A program made the translations under genes and the position numbers. Under the pieces are notes generated by a model. That model saw nothing but the letters and a program-made list of their open reading frames with translations, made no database searches and was not told the origin of the DNA. DNA of 64,000 bases, from assembly GCA_900065925.1 (NCBI GenBank), contig LN890280.1:1046451-1110450 (forward strand), read 5' to 3'. Positions 1 through 8,654 of this stretch are shown here, one piece after another (within the stretch, counting starts at the first letter, position 1; each line of letters begins with the position of its first letter). The stretch is from Nitrosotalea devaniterrae. Its GTDB lineage: Archaea > Thermoproteota > Nitrososphaeria > Nitrososphaerales > Nitrosopumilaceae.

Positions 1-2391
1 GAGTTGGCTTGCCACCCTTGTTTGTCCCTCATCAGCATAATTTTCTCTAGTCAGTGAGATACGCTCGTCAAGTGACGACTCGTATGATTGTAATTTTGAT
101 ATGTTGACCATGATGCTCTCTTCTCTTCTTCGTAATTGCGAGATTCTTGAAGTGAGTTGATCTTCAGACAGACCCAAGTTCTTGAGTTTTGCCTTGATGT
201 CTGCAAGACCAAGGCCCACATTTGCAAAGCCAGTCTCAGATGAGTTGTACCTGTTTTCAAGGCTGTCAGTTATTCTTTCCAGTTTTTTTAGTTGCCCCTT
301 TTTGTTTTGGATGAATCTTCGTAGCAGTTCAAGTGATTGGACAAGCCCATCTACTGAGGTACTCAACAAAATAATTTTTGTAAGGTGGGAAACTTTGGAG
401 TTTACATCAACTATAACGGCATTTGCGTCTGCTTCAAAGAACTGTCCATCAACAGTTACTGCCTTGTAGCCTTTCTTTGATAATTCGTATGCCTTGTCCT
501 TTGAATCAACCAATACAATATTTCCGAAAATGAAATTTTTAAGCGACGTGAATTTATCATCACACTTGACAAAGTCAGACAAGACTCCAAGTATTCCAGG
601 CTCTTTGTTTACAGATATTTTTGAATCAGATATTGCATCAAGTGGAATTATCCTAATCTTTGGCAATTTTTTCTCTTGTGCAAATTCTGCCAGTCCAAGT
701 AATGTTGCAAAATCATTTACAACCAATCCTTTGAGCCAGTCAGAGCCTGCTGCAAGCAGAGGTCGCTCGTATTGCTTGTCCCAGGTCAGTATTTCAAAGA
801 CCAGGCCCTGTATTCCAAGCCTCTTTGAATCTTCTTTGAGTTTTGCAATAGAATAATCTTCGTGCATTACTTCTTTTACGACTTTTATCTTTGCTTCATA
901 TTGTGCAGCAGCCTTGCTTGCCTTTTCAAAAATTATCGTAGTCTCTTCAATGTCTTTTTCTATCTTGACACGTTTTTCGCGCAGGTTTGAAAGCCTTGAC
1001 TTCAAATCATTGATTGCTGCCTCATGGCCTGCTCTTACGTGTCGAAGTTTTACTTCAAGACCCAAGAGATTTTCTTTTTCTTCAAGTATGGATTTTACTC
1101 TCAGCGAGTTTTGGTCAATCTTACTTTGGATATCCGCACGTTCTTGTTCAAATTTAGATAGTGATAGTTTTGTTTCGTTTAATTGATCAGTGAGTTTTCG
1201 TACAGTTTCATCAACTCGAAGTTTGTTTGTAGCAATTTGCGATTGTTGTTTTAGAACTTGGTTGATTTCAGTGTCAACAGATGCAAGTTCTGCATTTGCA
1301 GATTTTCTAGTTTCATTTATGGTACCAATAGAATTTTTCAGTTCTGTAATTTGATTTTCAAGTAACGCACGTCTTTCATTTAATGTAACAAGTTCAGATT
1401 GGATCTCAGGAAGTCTGGAATCAATTTGTGATAGCCTTCTTGCATTTGTTGCAAGTTTGCTGTTTGCAGATTCAAACTGGTGCATTGCAGATGCAAGTTC
1501 AGAGTCAATTGTCGCCTTGGCCTGGTTGTATACGTTTACCTCGTCCATGAATTTTTGTTTCTCTTCTTCAAGTTTTTTTATTTCATCACGGAGTGCACTT
1601 CGTTGCTCATCAAGTTTCTTGGCTTCAGATTTTATTGCATTGAGATTTCGCTCTTTTGATATTTTTGTAGTCTCGATATCTCGCAGCTTGTTTGAAGACT
1701 GGATTGCATACATTCTCTTGAGTTCCTTATCCAAGATATCATATCGAAGCTGATTGTTTCGTTCCAGTTCTAATTCATCAATGCGTTTTTTTATTTCATC
1801 CATTCTGGCAAGTGCAATCTCAAGTCGCCTGTCTGCCTCGTCTAGTTGTTTTAGTGATTCAATCTTTTTTTCGTCAAAGTATGCAAGACCGATGATATCC
1901 TCAATTATTTTTCGCCTCTCTTCTGCGTTAAACTCTGAAATTCTTGTAATAGTTCCCTGCTGGACAATGTTGAGTTTGTGAATTCCACAGTTTGCTACCT
2001 CAAGTATATCCAAAACATGGTTTCTGAGCACCTTTTTTTGGTTTAAATAGTAAATATTTTCGCCGTTTTCATCCATTTCTCGTGTAATTGTAACAGTGTT
2101 AGAGTCGACTGGGATTCTTCTATCAGAGTTATCAAAGTGGCAGCTGACACGTGCAATCTTGGCTCCGTGCTTGGCATTATCCACATCATGTAATAATGAA
2201 CGAAGTTTGTCCACTCTCATTATTTTGGGAGAGTTTTCTCCAAGTGAAAATGAGATGGCATCAAGTATGTTGCTTTTGCCAGAACCGTTTGCGCCAGAGA
2301 TTGCAACGAGTCCTTGCTCAAAGTTTACTATGGTATTTTTGTACCCAAACGACTTGAACCCAAATATCTCTAGTTTACGTATATGGACCAA
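1..2391 (-). CDS. smc: Chromosome segregation ATPase SMC, 5' part
   Basis: N-terminal 797 residues of an SMC protein; the C-terminal half lies beyond the left edge. The ABC-type head opens with the Walker A motif GANGSGKSN at residues 33-41, followed by a long heptad-rich coiled coil (about 170-500), a globular hinge region (about 510-680) and the beginning of the returning coiled coil. SMC dimers compact and segregate DNA. TTG at 2391 is the only suitable start before an upstream in-frame stop; it gives the expected opening VHIRKLEIFGFKSFG after the initiator. It lies 82 bases downstream of ino1 on the same strand. The missing signature and Walker B motifs should be outside the window. Confidence 0.97.
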   Translation of the reverse strand, partial: MVHIRKLEIFGFKSFGYKNTIVNFEQGLVAISGANGSGKSNILDAISFSLGENSPKIMRVDKLRSLLHDVDNAKHGAKIARVSCHFDNSDRRIPVDSNTVTITREMDENGENIYYLNQKKVLRNHVLDILEVANCGIHKLNIVQQGTITRISEFNAEERRKIIEDIIGLAYFDEKKIESLKQLDEADRRLEIALARMDEIKKRIDELELERNNQLRYDILDKELKRMYAIQSSNKLRDIETTKISKERNLNAIKSEAKKLDEQRSALRDEIKKLEEEKQKFMDEVNVYNQAKATIDSELASAMHQFESANSKLATNARRLSQIDSRLPEIQSELVTLNERRALLENQITELKNSIGTINETRKSANAELASVDTEINQVLKQQSQIATNKLRVDETVRKLTDQLNETKLSLSKFEQERADIQSKIDQNSLRVKSILEEKENLLGLEVKLRHVRAGHEAAINDLKSRLSNLREKRVKIEKDIEETTIIFEKASKAAAQYEAKIKVVKEVMHEDYSIAKLKEDSKRLGIQGLVFEILTWDKQYERPLLAAGSDWLKGLVVNDFATLLGLAEFAQEKKLPKIRIIPLDAISDSKISVNKEPGILGVLSDFVKCDDKFTSLKNFIFGNIVLVDSKDKAYELSKKGYKAVTVDGQFFEADANAVIVDVNSKVSHLTKIILLSTSVDGLVQSLELLRRFIQNKKGQLKKLERITDSLENRYNSSETGFANVGLGLADIKAKLKNLGLSEDQLTSRISQLRRREESIMVNISKLQSYESSLDERISLTRENYADEGQTRVASQL

Positions 2392-2473
2392 TGCATCCGA
2401 TAATGCCTGAACCGAGATAACCGATTATTGACAAGTTTCCTTGAGCTGCTGAATAAAAATTATAATGTGAGAT

Positions 2474-3541
2474 CTAACTGTCGCGCTTGCCTTCTACAAA
2501 CTCTCCAAATGCCTTCTTTGCCTCAGTGTATGGCATTTGAATTGGAGGATGCTTAAAGCAGTAAGATGAGATGCTAGTCATCGGGCCGTATAATTTTCTG
2601 TCAAGTGCAATCTTGAGTCCTCTGATTGCATCGATCATGATTCCAGCACTGTTGTATGCATCAATCACTTTTAGTTTGAGATCTAACTTGACTGGGATCT
2701 TTCCAAAGTATTTTCCTTCCAAGTTGATATAGCAAATCTTCTCATTGTCGATAAAATCAACATAATCACTAGGACCAATTCTCATTGGGATATCATAGTC
2801 TGCCATTGCCTTGACTGCACTTGTCTTGCTGATTCTCTTGTCTTCTAGTCTTTCTTCATCAAGCATGTTGAAAAAGTCCATGTCACCACCAATGTTTAGT
2901 TGGTATGTGCCATCAATCTGTACACCTCTGTCTACAAAGAGTTTCACCAATGTCTTGTGGACCACGGTTGCTCCAAGCTGACTCATCACATCATCTCCTG
3001 CAAGCGGAATTTTTTTCTCGGCAAACATCTGCTGCCATTTTGGCTCGGATGCGATAAACACCGGAATTGCATTGAGAAATCCTACACCAGCTTCGAGTGC
3101 CTGGCTTGCATAGTGCTTTACGGCATTAGTGCTTCCCACTGGGAGATAGTTGACAAGCATCTCTGCTCCACTGTCTTCTAGGACTTTTTTGACATTAACA
3201 TCAGGCTCTGAAGAGACTGTGACAATTCTGCTCAGGTGTCTTCCTATGCCGTCAAGAGTAGGACCCTTTTGGACAGTTACGCCCATCTTTGGAACTTCGG
3301 CTACAGTAATTGTATTATTTGGTCTTGCATAGATTGCTTCTGATACATCTTTTCCAACTTTGGTATCTGCAACATCAAATGCTGCAACAACTTCAATGTC
3401 TCCTGGCTCATATCCACCAATATTGTATGCTGTTAGACCGATAGTATCATGAGTATTCTGTGTATAGTATTTTCCGCCTTGGATGATTGCTGAAGCACAA
3501 TTGCCAACACCGGCTATTGCAATCTTTATTTTCTTACCCAA
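2474..3541 (-). CDS. ino1: Archaeal-type myo-inositol-1-phosphate synthase
   Basis: Converts glucose 6-phosphate to L-myo-inositol 1-phosphate in an NAD-dependent oxidation-aldol-reduction; the product feeds archaetidylinositol lipids and possibly compatible solutes. The 355-residue length fits the short prokaryotic family. An N-terminal Rossmann motif GVGNCAS (residues 11-17) binds NAD, and the family motif with NYLPVGS is near residue 130. An AT-rich box about 26-33 bases before the ATG (around 3566-3574) could be its TATA element. It is divergent from the deoxyhypusine synthase gene and upstream of smc. Family assignment is firm; which inositol product is made is not visible. Confidence 0.95.
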   Translation of the reverse strand: MGKKIKIAIAGVGNCASAIIQGGKYYTQNTHDTIGLTAYNIGGYEPGDIEVVAAFDVADTKVGKDVSEAIYARPNNTITVAEVPKMGVTVQKGPTLDGIGRHLSRIVTVSSEPDVNVKKVLEDSGAEMLVNYLPVGSTNAVKHYASQALEAGVGFLNAIPVFIASEPKWQQMFAEKKIPLAGDDVMSQLGATVVHKTLVKLFVDRGVQIDGTYQLNIGGDMDFFNMLDEERLEDKRISKTSAVKAMADYDIPMRIGPSDYVDFIDNEKICYINLEGKYFGKIPVKLDLKLKVIDAYNSAGIMIDAIRGLKIALDRKLYGPMTSISSYCFKHPPIQMPYTEAKKAFGEFVEGKRDS

Positions 3542-3596
3542 CTTCGATAGCTACCAAATAATCCATTATATTAATTACTTGTGATTTAGAACAGAG

Positions 3597-3606
3597 GATT
3601 TTATAG
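3597..3606 (+). promoter_or_regulatory. Predicted TATA box of the deoxyhypusine synthase gene
   Basis: GATTTTATAG lies with its centre about 26 bases upstream of the ATG at 3628. That is the distance expected between an archaeal TATA box and the transcription start, so the transcript would be leaderless and begin at the ATG. This spacing is why the ATG at 3628 was preferred to the in-frame TTG at 3622. Confidence 0.5.
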
Positions 3607-3627
3607 CCCAGAATTAATTTATTGTTA

Positions 3628-4566
3628 ATGATAAAACCCGGCAAGCCTGTCAAGGATATTCACATCAAAAAGGGCGACAGCATCAGTTCAATATTTGATC
3701 AAATGTCAAAGTCAGGTGGGTTTGAGTCAAAAAATCTAGTAGACGGACTTGACATTCTTACTTCAATGGTAGAAGACAAGAATTGCTTAAAGTTCATGTC
3801 ATTTGTTGGAGCTGTCGTATCAACAGGTCTCAGGGGTGTAATCACAGACATGGTCAAAAACAAAATGTGTGATGTTGTGATTACAACATGTGGCGCTTTA
3901 GATCATGACATCGCAAGACACTATTCTAATTATTTGGAAGGATCATTTACAATGGATGACAGCGAACTTGTAGAACAAGACATTCACAGATTAGGAAATG
4001 TTTTGGTTCCATTGAAAAGTTATGGCCCATTGATTGAAGAAAAAATGCAGGGTTTTCTACAACAAGCTTTCAAGGAAGGCAAAAAAGAAATGGCAACTCA
4101 TGATGTTACAAAAATGATTGGAGAAAATCTTGGAGAAGATTCATTTCTTTACTGGGCAAACAAAAACAACATACCAGTGATTGTCCCGGGAATAATGGAC
4201 GGTGCAGTAGGAAGCCAAATCTGGATGTTCTCACAAAATCATAAAGATTTTAGATTAAATGTTGCAGCAGACGGAGATTTATTGTCAGGATTAATTTTCA
4301 AGGCAAAAAAATCAGGCGCATTGATGATAGGTGGAGGAATATCAAAGCATCATACTTTGTGGTGGAACCAGTACAGAGAGGGTCTAGACTATGCAGTATA
4401 CATTACAACTGCCCAAGAGTTTGATGGAAGTTTGAGTGGTGCATTGGTCAGAGAAGCAATCTCATGGGGCAAGGTTACAAAAAGCGCAAAACAAACCACA
4501 ATTCATGCAGAGGCTACAACGATTCTACCGTTTCTCTACTCTGCACTGCTTGCCAATCTCAAATAG
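3628..4566 (+). CDS. dys: Deoxyhypusine synthase
   Basis: Transfers the aminobutyl group of spermidine to a lysine of translation factor aIF5A, the first step of hypusination. About 312 residues, normal for the family. The catalytic region GGGISKHH is present with the active lysine near residue 240, and the motif ITTAQEFDGSLSG follows. An in-frame TTG two codons upstream is an alternative start. Its 3' end overlaps the convergent acetyltransferase gene by 8 bases. A HEAT protein at 39902-40390 is discussed as a possible partner for the second hypusine step; that link is inference. Confidence 0.95.
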   Translation: MIKPGKPVKDIHIKKGDSISSIFDQMSKSGGFESKNLVDGLDILTSMVEDKNCLKFMSFVGAVVSTGLRGVITDMVKNKMCDVVITTCGALDHDIARHYSNYLEGSFTMDDSELVEQDIHRLGNVLVPLKSYGPLIEEKMQGFLQQAFKEGKKEMATHDVTKMIGENLGEDSFLYWANKNNIPVIVPGIMDGAVGSQIWMFSQNHKDFRLNVAADGDLLSGLIFKAKKSGALMIGGGISKHHTLWWNQYREGLDYAVYITTAQEFDGSLSGALVREAISWGKVTKSAKQTTIHAEATTILPFLYSALLANLK

Positions 4567-5263
4567 TATAGACCGTCTTGTAGTAAACTTCCTGAAAGCC
4601 TAGTTTTGAATAAAATTCCAAGAGGTTATCTCTCTTGTATGTTTCAAGCATCAAAAATTCCAAGTGCATAGAGTCTACCTCGTGTAATGCAAAATCAATC
4701 AATGAAGCTGCCAGTCCACGATTTCTCTTATCAGGAACTGTACCAAGACAGTAAAGCCCCAGGATGGAACTTGCCTCATAGAGTGCCACACATGCACTGT
4801 GAGATTCATCTACAAAATAATCCACATATGAGATAGATTTCTCCAATATGGAAGATACAGTTTGTGACCACGCTTGACAGTCATAGGCTTTACAGAAAAT
4901 TCCAGTCCAGGTATCAATATTATCAAGTGTTATTTTGATTGCATTAGGTTTCTTTTGTGGTAGTAAATTTTTTTTCAACACATATTGCGTATCATGATGT
5001 ACAAATCCCTTTTTTTCAAGCATGTTTTCAAATTCAGGATAATTTAATGAGTAAACATATGGCACAGAATGATTTTTCTTAAAATCCTCCAGTGATTTTT
5101 CAATCATGGTATCATCAATGCACGTAACACTTGTCAGCTTGTTGAAAAAAATGTCATCTGCAAGTTTTGGATTCAAAAAAAGCGTGCCGCAAGGCATTGG
5201 TATAGCATCACTCCACAATCTAGTAAAACCGGTATCATTTGATTCGATTTGCGATATCATCAT
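4559..5263 (-). CDS. GNAT-family N-acetyltransferase
   Basis: Acetyl-CoA-dependent acetyltransferase of about 234 residues. The C-terminal half holds the GNAT fold with the acyl-CoA pyrophosphate loop RNRGLA (near residue 183). The N-terminal half is not an obvious second GNAT domain by eye. The start at 5263 forms an ATGA overlap with the stop of the upstream CysRS-like gene, so the two are very probably translationally coupled; a TTG or similar start at 5287 would make an unnecessary 28-base overlap. The partner suggests that it acetylates an amino-acid conjugate made by the ligase, by analogy with MshD of mycothiol synthesis. The substrate is unknown. Confidence 0.85.
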   Translation of the reverse strand: MMISQIESNDTGFTRLWSDAIPMPCGTLFLNPKLADDIFFNKLTSVTCIDDTMIEKSLEDFKKNHSVPYVYSLNYPEFENMLEKKGFVHHDTQYVLKKNLLPQKKPNAIKITLDNIDTWTGIFCKAYDCQAWSQTVSSILEKSISYVDYFVDESHSACVALYEASSILGLYCLGTVPDKRNRGLAASLIDFALHEVDSMHLEFLMLETYKRDNLLEFYSKLGFQEVYYKTVYTI

Positions 5264-6420
5264 ATCTTGATTCCAAGTATTGTGCATATACGGTTAAAAT
5301 CGATTTTATTGATATGCTTTCCATTTTGCACCTCAAGGCATATTCTTTCCAGCACTGCAAGAGCAGCAGGAGAATCAAGGTCATCACCCAGGGAATGCAG
5401 AAAATCACCAATCATATCTGAAATGTGTTCATCAGTTGTATCAGAAACCCTAGTTCCAGTTAGGCGAACCAATTCAAGCAATGGTTTTTTTGCCAACAGA
5501 TCTTTTTCAGAAAAATCCATGTCATCACGATAATGCTTTGAGAAAATATACAATCGGATAAGATCAGAGTCATATTTTTTTATCAAGTCTTTGACCCAGA
5601 CAACATTGCCCAGGGATTTTGACATTTTTTCTCCTCCTGAGAATACAAGACCCACATGCACCCAGGCCTTTACTGGCGCATCAGAATCTGACAGCAACTG
5701 ATATTGTGCAAGATGAGCCTCGTGATGAGGATATAGAAGTTCTCGAGCTCCCCCATGGACATCATAACTTGTACCAAAATTTTCAAAGGCAACTGCAGTA
5801 TCTTGCATGTGCCACCAAGGAATACCAGTTCCAAACTCACTTTTCCACGAGAAATCAAAGTCTTCAGTACAGTTCCACAGCATGACATCCTCAGGATTTT
5901 TCTTTCCAGGACCAATGTCTAATCTATGCAGGTTTAGCTGAGCCCTTGTCTGCTGTGAAATCTTGCCATAGTTTTTCACTTTGGAAACATCAAGGTATAC
6001 ATTTCCATGTGCCATGTAGGCAACACCTTTTTCCATTAATTTTTTTACTTGTTTTTCAATATCAGATACATAATCTGATACATATGCAAGCCTGTTGACA
6101 CTTTGTATTCCAAGTGATTGTAAATCATCTGCAAATGCAGAGGTATAGAATTTGGCCACATCCTTGTAGGTAGTAGAATTTTCTTTTGCCTTGTGAAACA
6201 CATTTTGGTTGATGTCAGTCAGGTTTACAAGAACATCAGTCTTCATCCCTTGATCATTTAGGCACCTAGACAAGAGATCATATGTCAAAAATATTCTTGC
6301 ATGTCCAAGATGCGTGTAATCATAGACAGTGGGACCACAGATGAATATTTTTGCCAGATTTTTTTCAAACGGAATGAAATCTTCTTTAGATAAAGAAAAA
6401 GAATTAAAAAGTTTGAGCAT
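5260..6420 (-). CDS. Cysteinyl-tRNA synthetase-family ligase without anticodon domain, altered zinc site
   Basis: Class I aminoacyl-adenylate-forming enzyme of the CysRS family, 386 residues against roughly 460 for typical CysRS. Seen: HLGH (37-40) as the HIGH motif and KMSKS (265-269). The first zinc ligand Cys28 is kept. The region matching the bacterial WHIEC motif reads WHMQD, putting Asp207 at the second ligand. PHHEAH keeps His232 but has His236 at the position of the fourth ligand Glu. The protein stops at the helical bundle, so the C-terminal anticodon-binding domain is absent. It is the middle gene of an operon, 10 bases after a Lrp-type sensor gene and overlapping a GNAT gene by ATGA. 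It may be a divergent CysRS or, as MshC, a ligase acting on a small molecule. Confidence 0.88.
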   Translation of the reverse strand: MLKLFNSFSLSKEDFIPFEKNLAKIFICGPTVYDYTHLGHARIFLTYDLLSRCLNDQGMKTDVLVNLTDINQNVFHKAKENSTTYKDVAKFYTSAFADDLQSLGIQSVNRLAYVSDYVSDIEKQVKKLMEKGVAYMAHGNVYLDVSKVKNYGKISQQTRAQLNLHRLDIGPGKKNPEDVMLWNCTEDFDFSWKSEFGTGIPWWHMQDTAVAFENFGTSYDVHGGARELLYPHHEAHLAQYQLLSDSDAPVKAWVHVGLVFSGGEKMSKSLGNVVWVKDLIKKYDSDLIRLYIFSKHYRDDMDFSEKDLLAKKPLLELVRLTGTRVSDTTDEHISDMIGDFLHSLGDDLDSPAALAVLERICLEVQNGKHINKIDFNRICTILGIKI

Positions 6421-6430
6421 TTTTTTCGAC

Positions 6431-6676
6431 TTAACGTCCGCCTTGTGAAAGGATTGGAGTTAATGTCACAGTAGAACGAACTTTTGGTAATCTTCGTATC
6501 TTGTGTGTAATTACGGCTTCAAGTGCAGGACCTGAATCGGCTTGCAATTTTACAAAGATATCATAGATTCCATATGTGCCTCGTACTTCTTTGACTTCAG
6601 AAATTTTTTCAAGTTCTTTGATTATCTCTACTTCTGAACCTAGATCGCAATTGACGAGTATGTAGAGTGTTTCCAT
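6431..6676 (-). CDS. Stand-alone Lrp/AsnC ligand-binding (RAM) domain protein
   Basis: Small protein of 81 residues that matches only the C-terminal sensor domain of Lrp/AsnC regulators; there is no helix-turn-helix. The GTYGIYDIFVKL stretch is the typical beta strand and glycine turn of the amino-acid-binding dimer interface. The ATG at 6676 begins directly with the domain (METLYILVNCD); the frame is open further upstream but that part looks non-coding. It is the first gene of an operon with the CysRS-like ligase and the GNAT enzyme, which suggests amino-acid sensing for that pathway. The ligand is unknown. Confidence 0.85.
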   Translation of the reverse strand: METLYILVNCDLGSEVEIIKELEKISEVKEVRGTYGIYDIFVKLQADSGPALEAVITHKIRRLPKVRSTVTLTPILSQGGR

Positions 6677-6742
6677 AAAGAAATACTGTTTTTGCCACAT
6701 AAAACGATATCCATATCTAAAACCAAGTATTGAGTCCAAATC

Positions 6743-7459
6743 ATGGGAAACGAAGTATTTGTCAGAGAAGTTATTCCAATCGATGTAAAAGACGGTTACC
6801 TCATTGATGGTTTTCCCTACACAGGTCTGGCAAATGCAATTGCAACGGAATCACTTGTCAATACCACATCCCAGTTTGAACTGGCAGGAGTTCTTGATTC
6901 AGAGTTGTTTCCTCCAATTAGTATCGTACGAGACGAAGTGCCAAACTTTCCAGCACGAATTCTAGTAAATAAAAATCTCAAGGTCGCAGTGTTTTCATCA
7001 TATCTTACACCTCACGAATCAATTCATCGCGATGTTGCAAGGGTCATGCTAAAATGGGCAAGTGACCACAAGTGCTCTTTTATCATAAGCAGTTCTGCAA
7101 TCAAAAGTGACGATGAAGCTCCATTTGTGATAGGTGTTGGAAGTACTGAAACAGCAAAGAAAAAGCTACGTGAAGTAGACATTCCGGTGCTAAAGAATGG
7201 AACCATTCCAGGCATTCCTGGAATTTTGTTAAATGAAGGCATGATATCTGGCATAAACGTCATCGTATTATTATGCAAGGCAAAAGAATCAGGACCTGAC
7301 TTTAAAGCAGGTGCAGATATCTGCATGGCCATGTCAAAGATCGTTCCAGGATCTTCGTGCAATCTCAATTTATTACTTGATGAAGCTAAAGGTGTAGAAC
7401 AAAGCCTCAAGCAAACAGAACAAGAAGCAGGTCCACTACGAGATGCAATTTACGGATGA
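6743..7459 (+). CDS. PAC2-family protein (proteasome assembly chaperone-like)
   Basis: 238-residue protein of the archaeal PAC2 (DUF75) family, related to proteasome assembly chaperones. Motifs visible by eye are the N-terminal strand ending in GFPYTGLAN, a central FVIGVGST segment and the glycine/proline-rich stretch around GIPGILLNEG, all usual for this family. The C-terminus is helical and probably forms a coiled coil. It is divergent from the sensor-domain gene and its stop overlaps the following small gene by 4 bases. No proteasome gene is in the window, so the role is taken from the family only. Confidence 0.88.
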   Translation: MGNEVFVREVIPIDVKDGYLIDGFPYTGLANAIATESLVNTTSQFELAGVLDSELFPPISIVRDEVPNFPARILVNKNLKVAVFSSYLTPHESIHRDVARVMLKWASDHKCSFIISSSAIKSDDEAPFVIGVGSTETAKKKLREVDIPVLKNGTIPGIPGILLNEGMISGINVIVLLCKAKESGPDFKAGADICMAMSKIVPGSSCNLNLLLDEAKGVEQSLKQTEQEAGPLRDAIYG

Positions 7460-7704
7460 TCTACAAAGAAAAAAGTATAGAAAAAGAAAATCTTGAAAAA
7501 TTTTTAAGGACTTTGGATTCTGATGAAGGAGTCAGAATAGATAATGAGTCAGAGCACGTGTTTATCAACAAGACTTCAAAAAGATACTGCGTCAACATAT
7601 CAATAGACAACAAGGATGAATTCATTTACAAAGACAGTACAGGTGAAGTGATGGATTTTTTAAAAAATCATATCAGACAAGAGACAAAGATTTCAACATA
7701 CTAG
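7456..7704 (+). CDS. Hypothetical protein, coupled to the PAC2 gene
   Basis: 82 residues, charged, no membrane segment or recognised motif. Its ATG overlaps the stop of the PAC2 gene (ATGA), which implies translational coupling and makes it a real gene despite its size. The predicted secondary structure is an N-terminal helix followed by beta strands. No function can be assigned. Confidence 0.7.
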   Translation: MIYKEKSIEKENLEKFLRTLDSDEGVRIDNESEHVFINKTSKRYCVNISIDNKDEFIYKDSTGEVMDFLKNHIRQETKISTY

Positions 7705-7707
7705 ACA

Positions 7708-7947
7708 TTAACCACAGTCCAATTCCTCAATATTTGATTTGCACATATCATTGAATTGTGATATTTTAGAATTTAATGCATCACAGAATTGAGGGTTTAG
7801 AGTTTTGTCATATTTTTGGATATCAGATGCAATGCTTAGCTGGCGTGTAGGACAGGTGTTTGATAATTCCATTTTATATGAAACAACTGATGCGATAAAA
7901 CCAATTACAACTATTGCCAAAATCCACTTTAGTTGTCTATTGAGCAT
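7708..7947 (-). CDS. Hypothetical single-membrane-span protein
   Basis: 79 residues. A hydrophobic segment (about residues 8-24, WILAIVVIGFIASVVSY) is followed by an extracytoplasmic-looking tail with four cysteines that could form two disulfides. The start at 7947 overlaps the end of the alba gene by 11 bases; the frame is open upstream, but that part lies inside alba. It probably shares the alba transcript. No family recognised. Confidence 0.65.
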   Translation of the reverse strand: MLNRQLKWILAIVVIGFIASVVSYKMELSNTCPTRQLSIASDIQKYDKTLNPQFCDALNSKISQFNDMCKSNIEELDCG

Positions 7948-8227
7948 TCTGGCTTTTAGAAACGTCAACTTCAATTGTTGAGACATTTCGTTCTTTACCA
8001 TCGTTTGATTCAAGCCTTTCAGAGAAGATCCTCACACCGCTTACCGTGTACCCCATTGCACTCATTCTTTTGACTATCATTTGTGATACATCAACAGCAG
8101 TGACCATGCTTCTGCCCCTTGCCTTTATGGTTACAGTTGGCTCGTTTGCAAGAAGTGTAAGAGTGGCATTAAGATATGTAAGAATGGGCTTTTTGCCAAT
8201 AAACACAATATTAGGCGGTCTTGACAC
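7937..8227 (-). CDS. albA: DNA/RNA-binding chromatin protein Alba
   Basis: Dimeric basic protein that coats DNA and RNA in many archaea. 96 residues, the usual length. The N-terminal FIGKKPILTY and the following TIKARGRSMVTAVD are the family signature and hold the nucleic-acid-binding lysine/arginine residues. The beta-hairpin arm is the segment around residues 70-85. A small membrane-protein gene overlaps its 3' end. Confidence 0.95.
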   Translation of the reverse strand: MSRPPNIVFIGKKPILTYLNATLTLLANEPTVTIKARGRSMVTAVDVSQMIVKRMSAMGYTVSGVRIFSERLESNDGKERNVSTIEVDVSKSQNAQ

Positions 8228-8320
8228 AAGACCACTCTTGTTGTGTTTTATTTAATAGTTAGCACAAACAAAAACACGGTTTGTCACTTTCCAGTCAAGT
8301 GTAACCTACATCAGGTACAA

Positions 8321-8578
8321 TTAACCAAGATTCTTTTTTTCTACATATTGTTGCAAGATTTTTTCAATGTCTTCTGATTGTGATTGTTTTACCTCTTCAA
8401 CAACATCTTTTTCTGCGATTTCATAGCAGTTTAGCATTTCATTTTGTTCTTTATAGAACAATAATATTTTTTCTTGATATATGCAATAGTATAATTTGTC
8501 AACTTGCATTTTTTCTGATCTAATCTTTACGCCTTCTGGTTCCACTACAATCGGATAATCCACGTCATGTATACCCAT
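8321..8578 (-). CDS. Hypothetical protein
   Basis: 85 residues, acidic, with a beta-rich N-terminal half and a helical C-terminal half. No signal peptide, metal motif or family was recognised. It stands alone between alba and dinB and is transcribed away from dinB. Codon use resembles that of the neighbours. Confidence 0.6.
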   Translation of the reverse strand: MGIHDVDYPIVVEPEGVKIRSEKMQVDKLYYCIYQEKILLFYKEQNEMLNCYEIAEKDVVEEVKQSQSEDIEKILQQYVEKKNLG

Positions 8579-8654
8579 GGAGCATATTTAGATTATAGCA
8601 AATACACAAGACTGCAGCAATAACGTAATAAGGATTTCAAATCATAAATTTACC

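Noticed and set aside
182-2410. Several Ser/Phe-rich plus-strand frames opposite smc
   Set aside because: They are the antisense of the SMC coiled coil; the minus strand carries the known protein, and the plus-strand translations have no family features.
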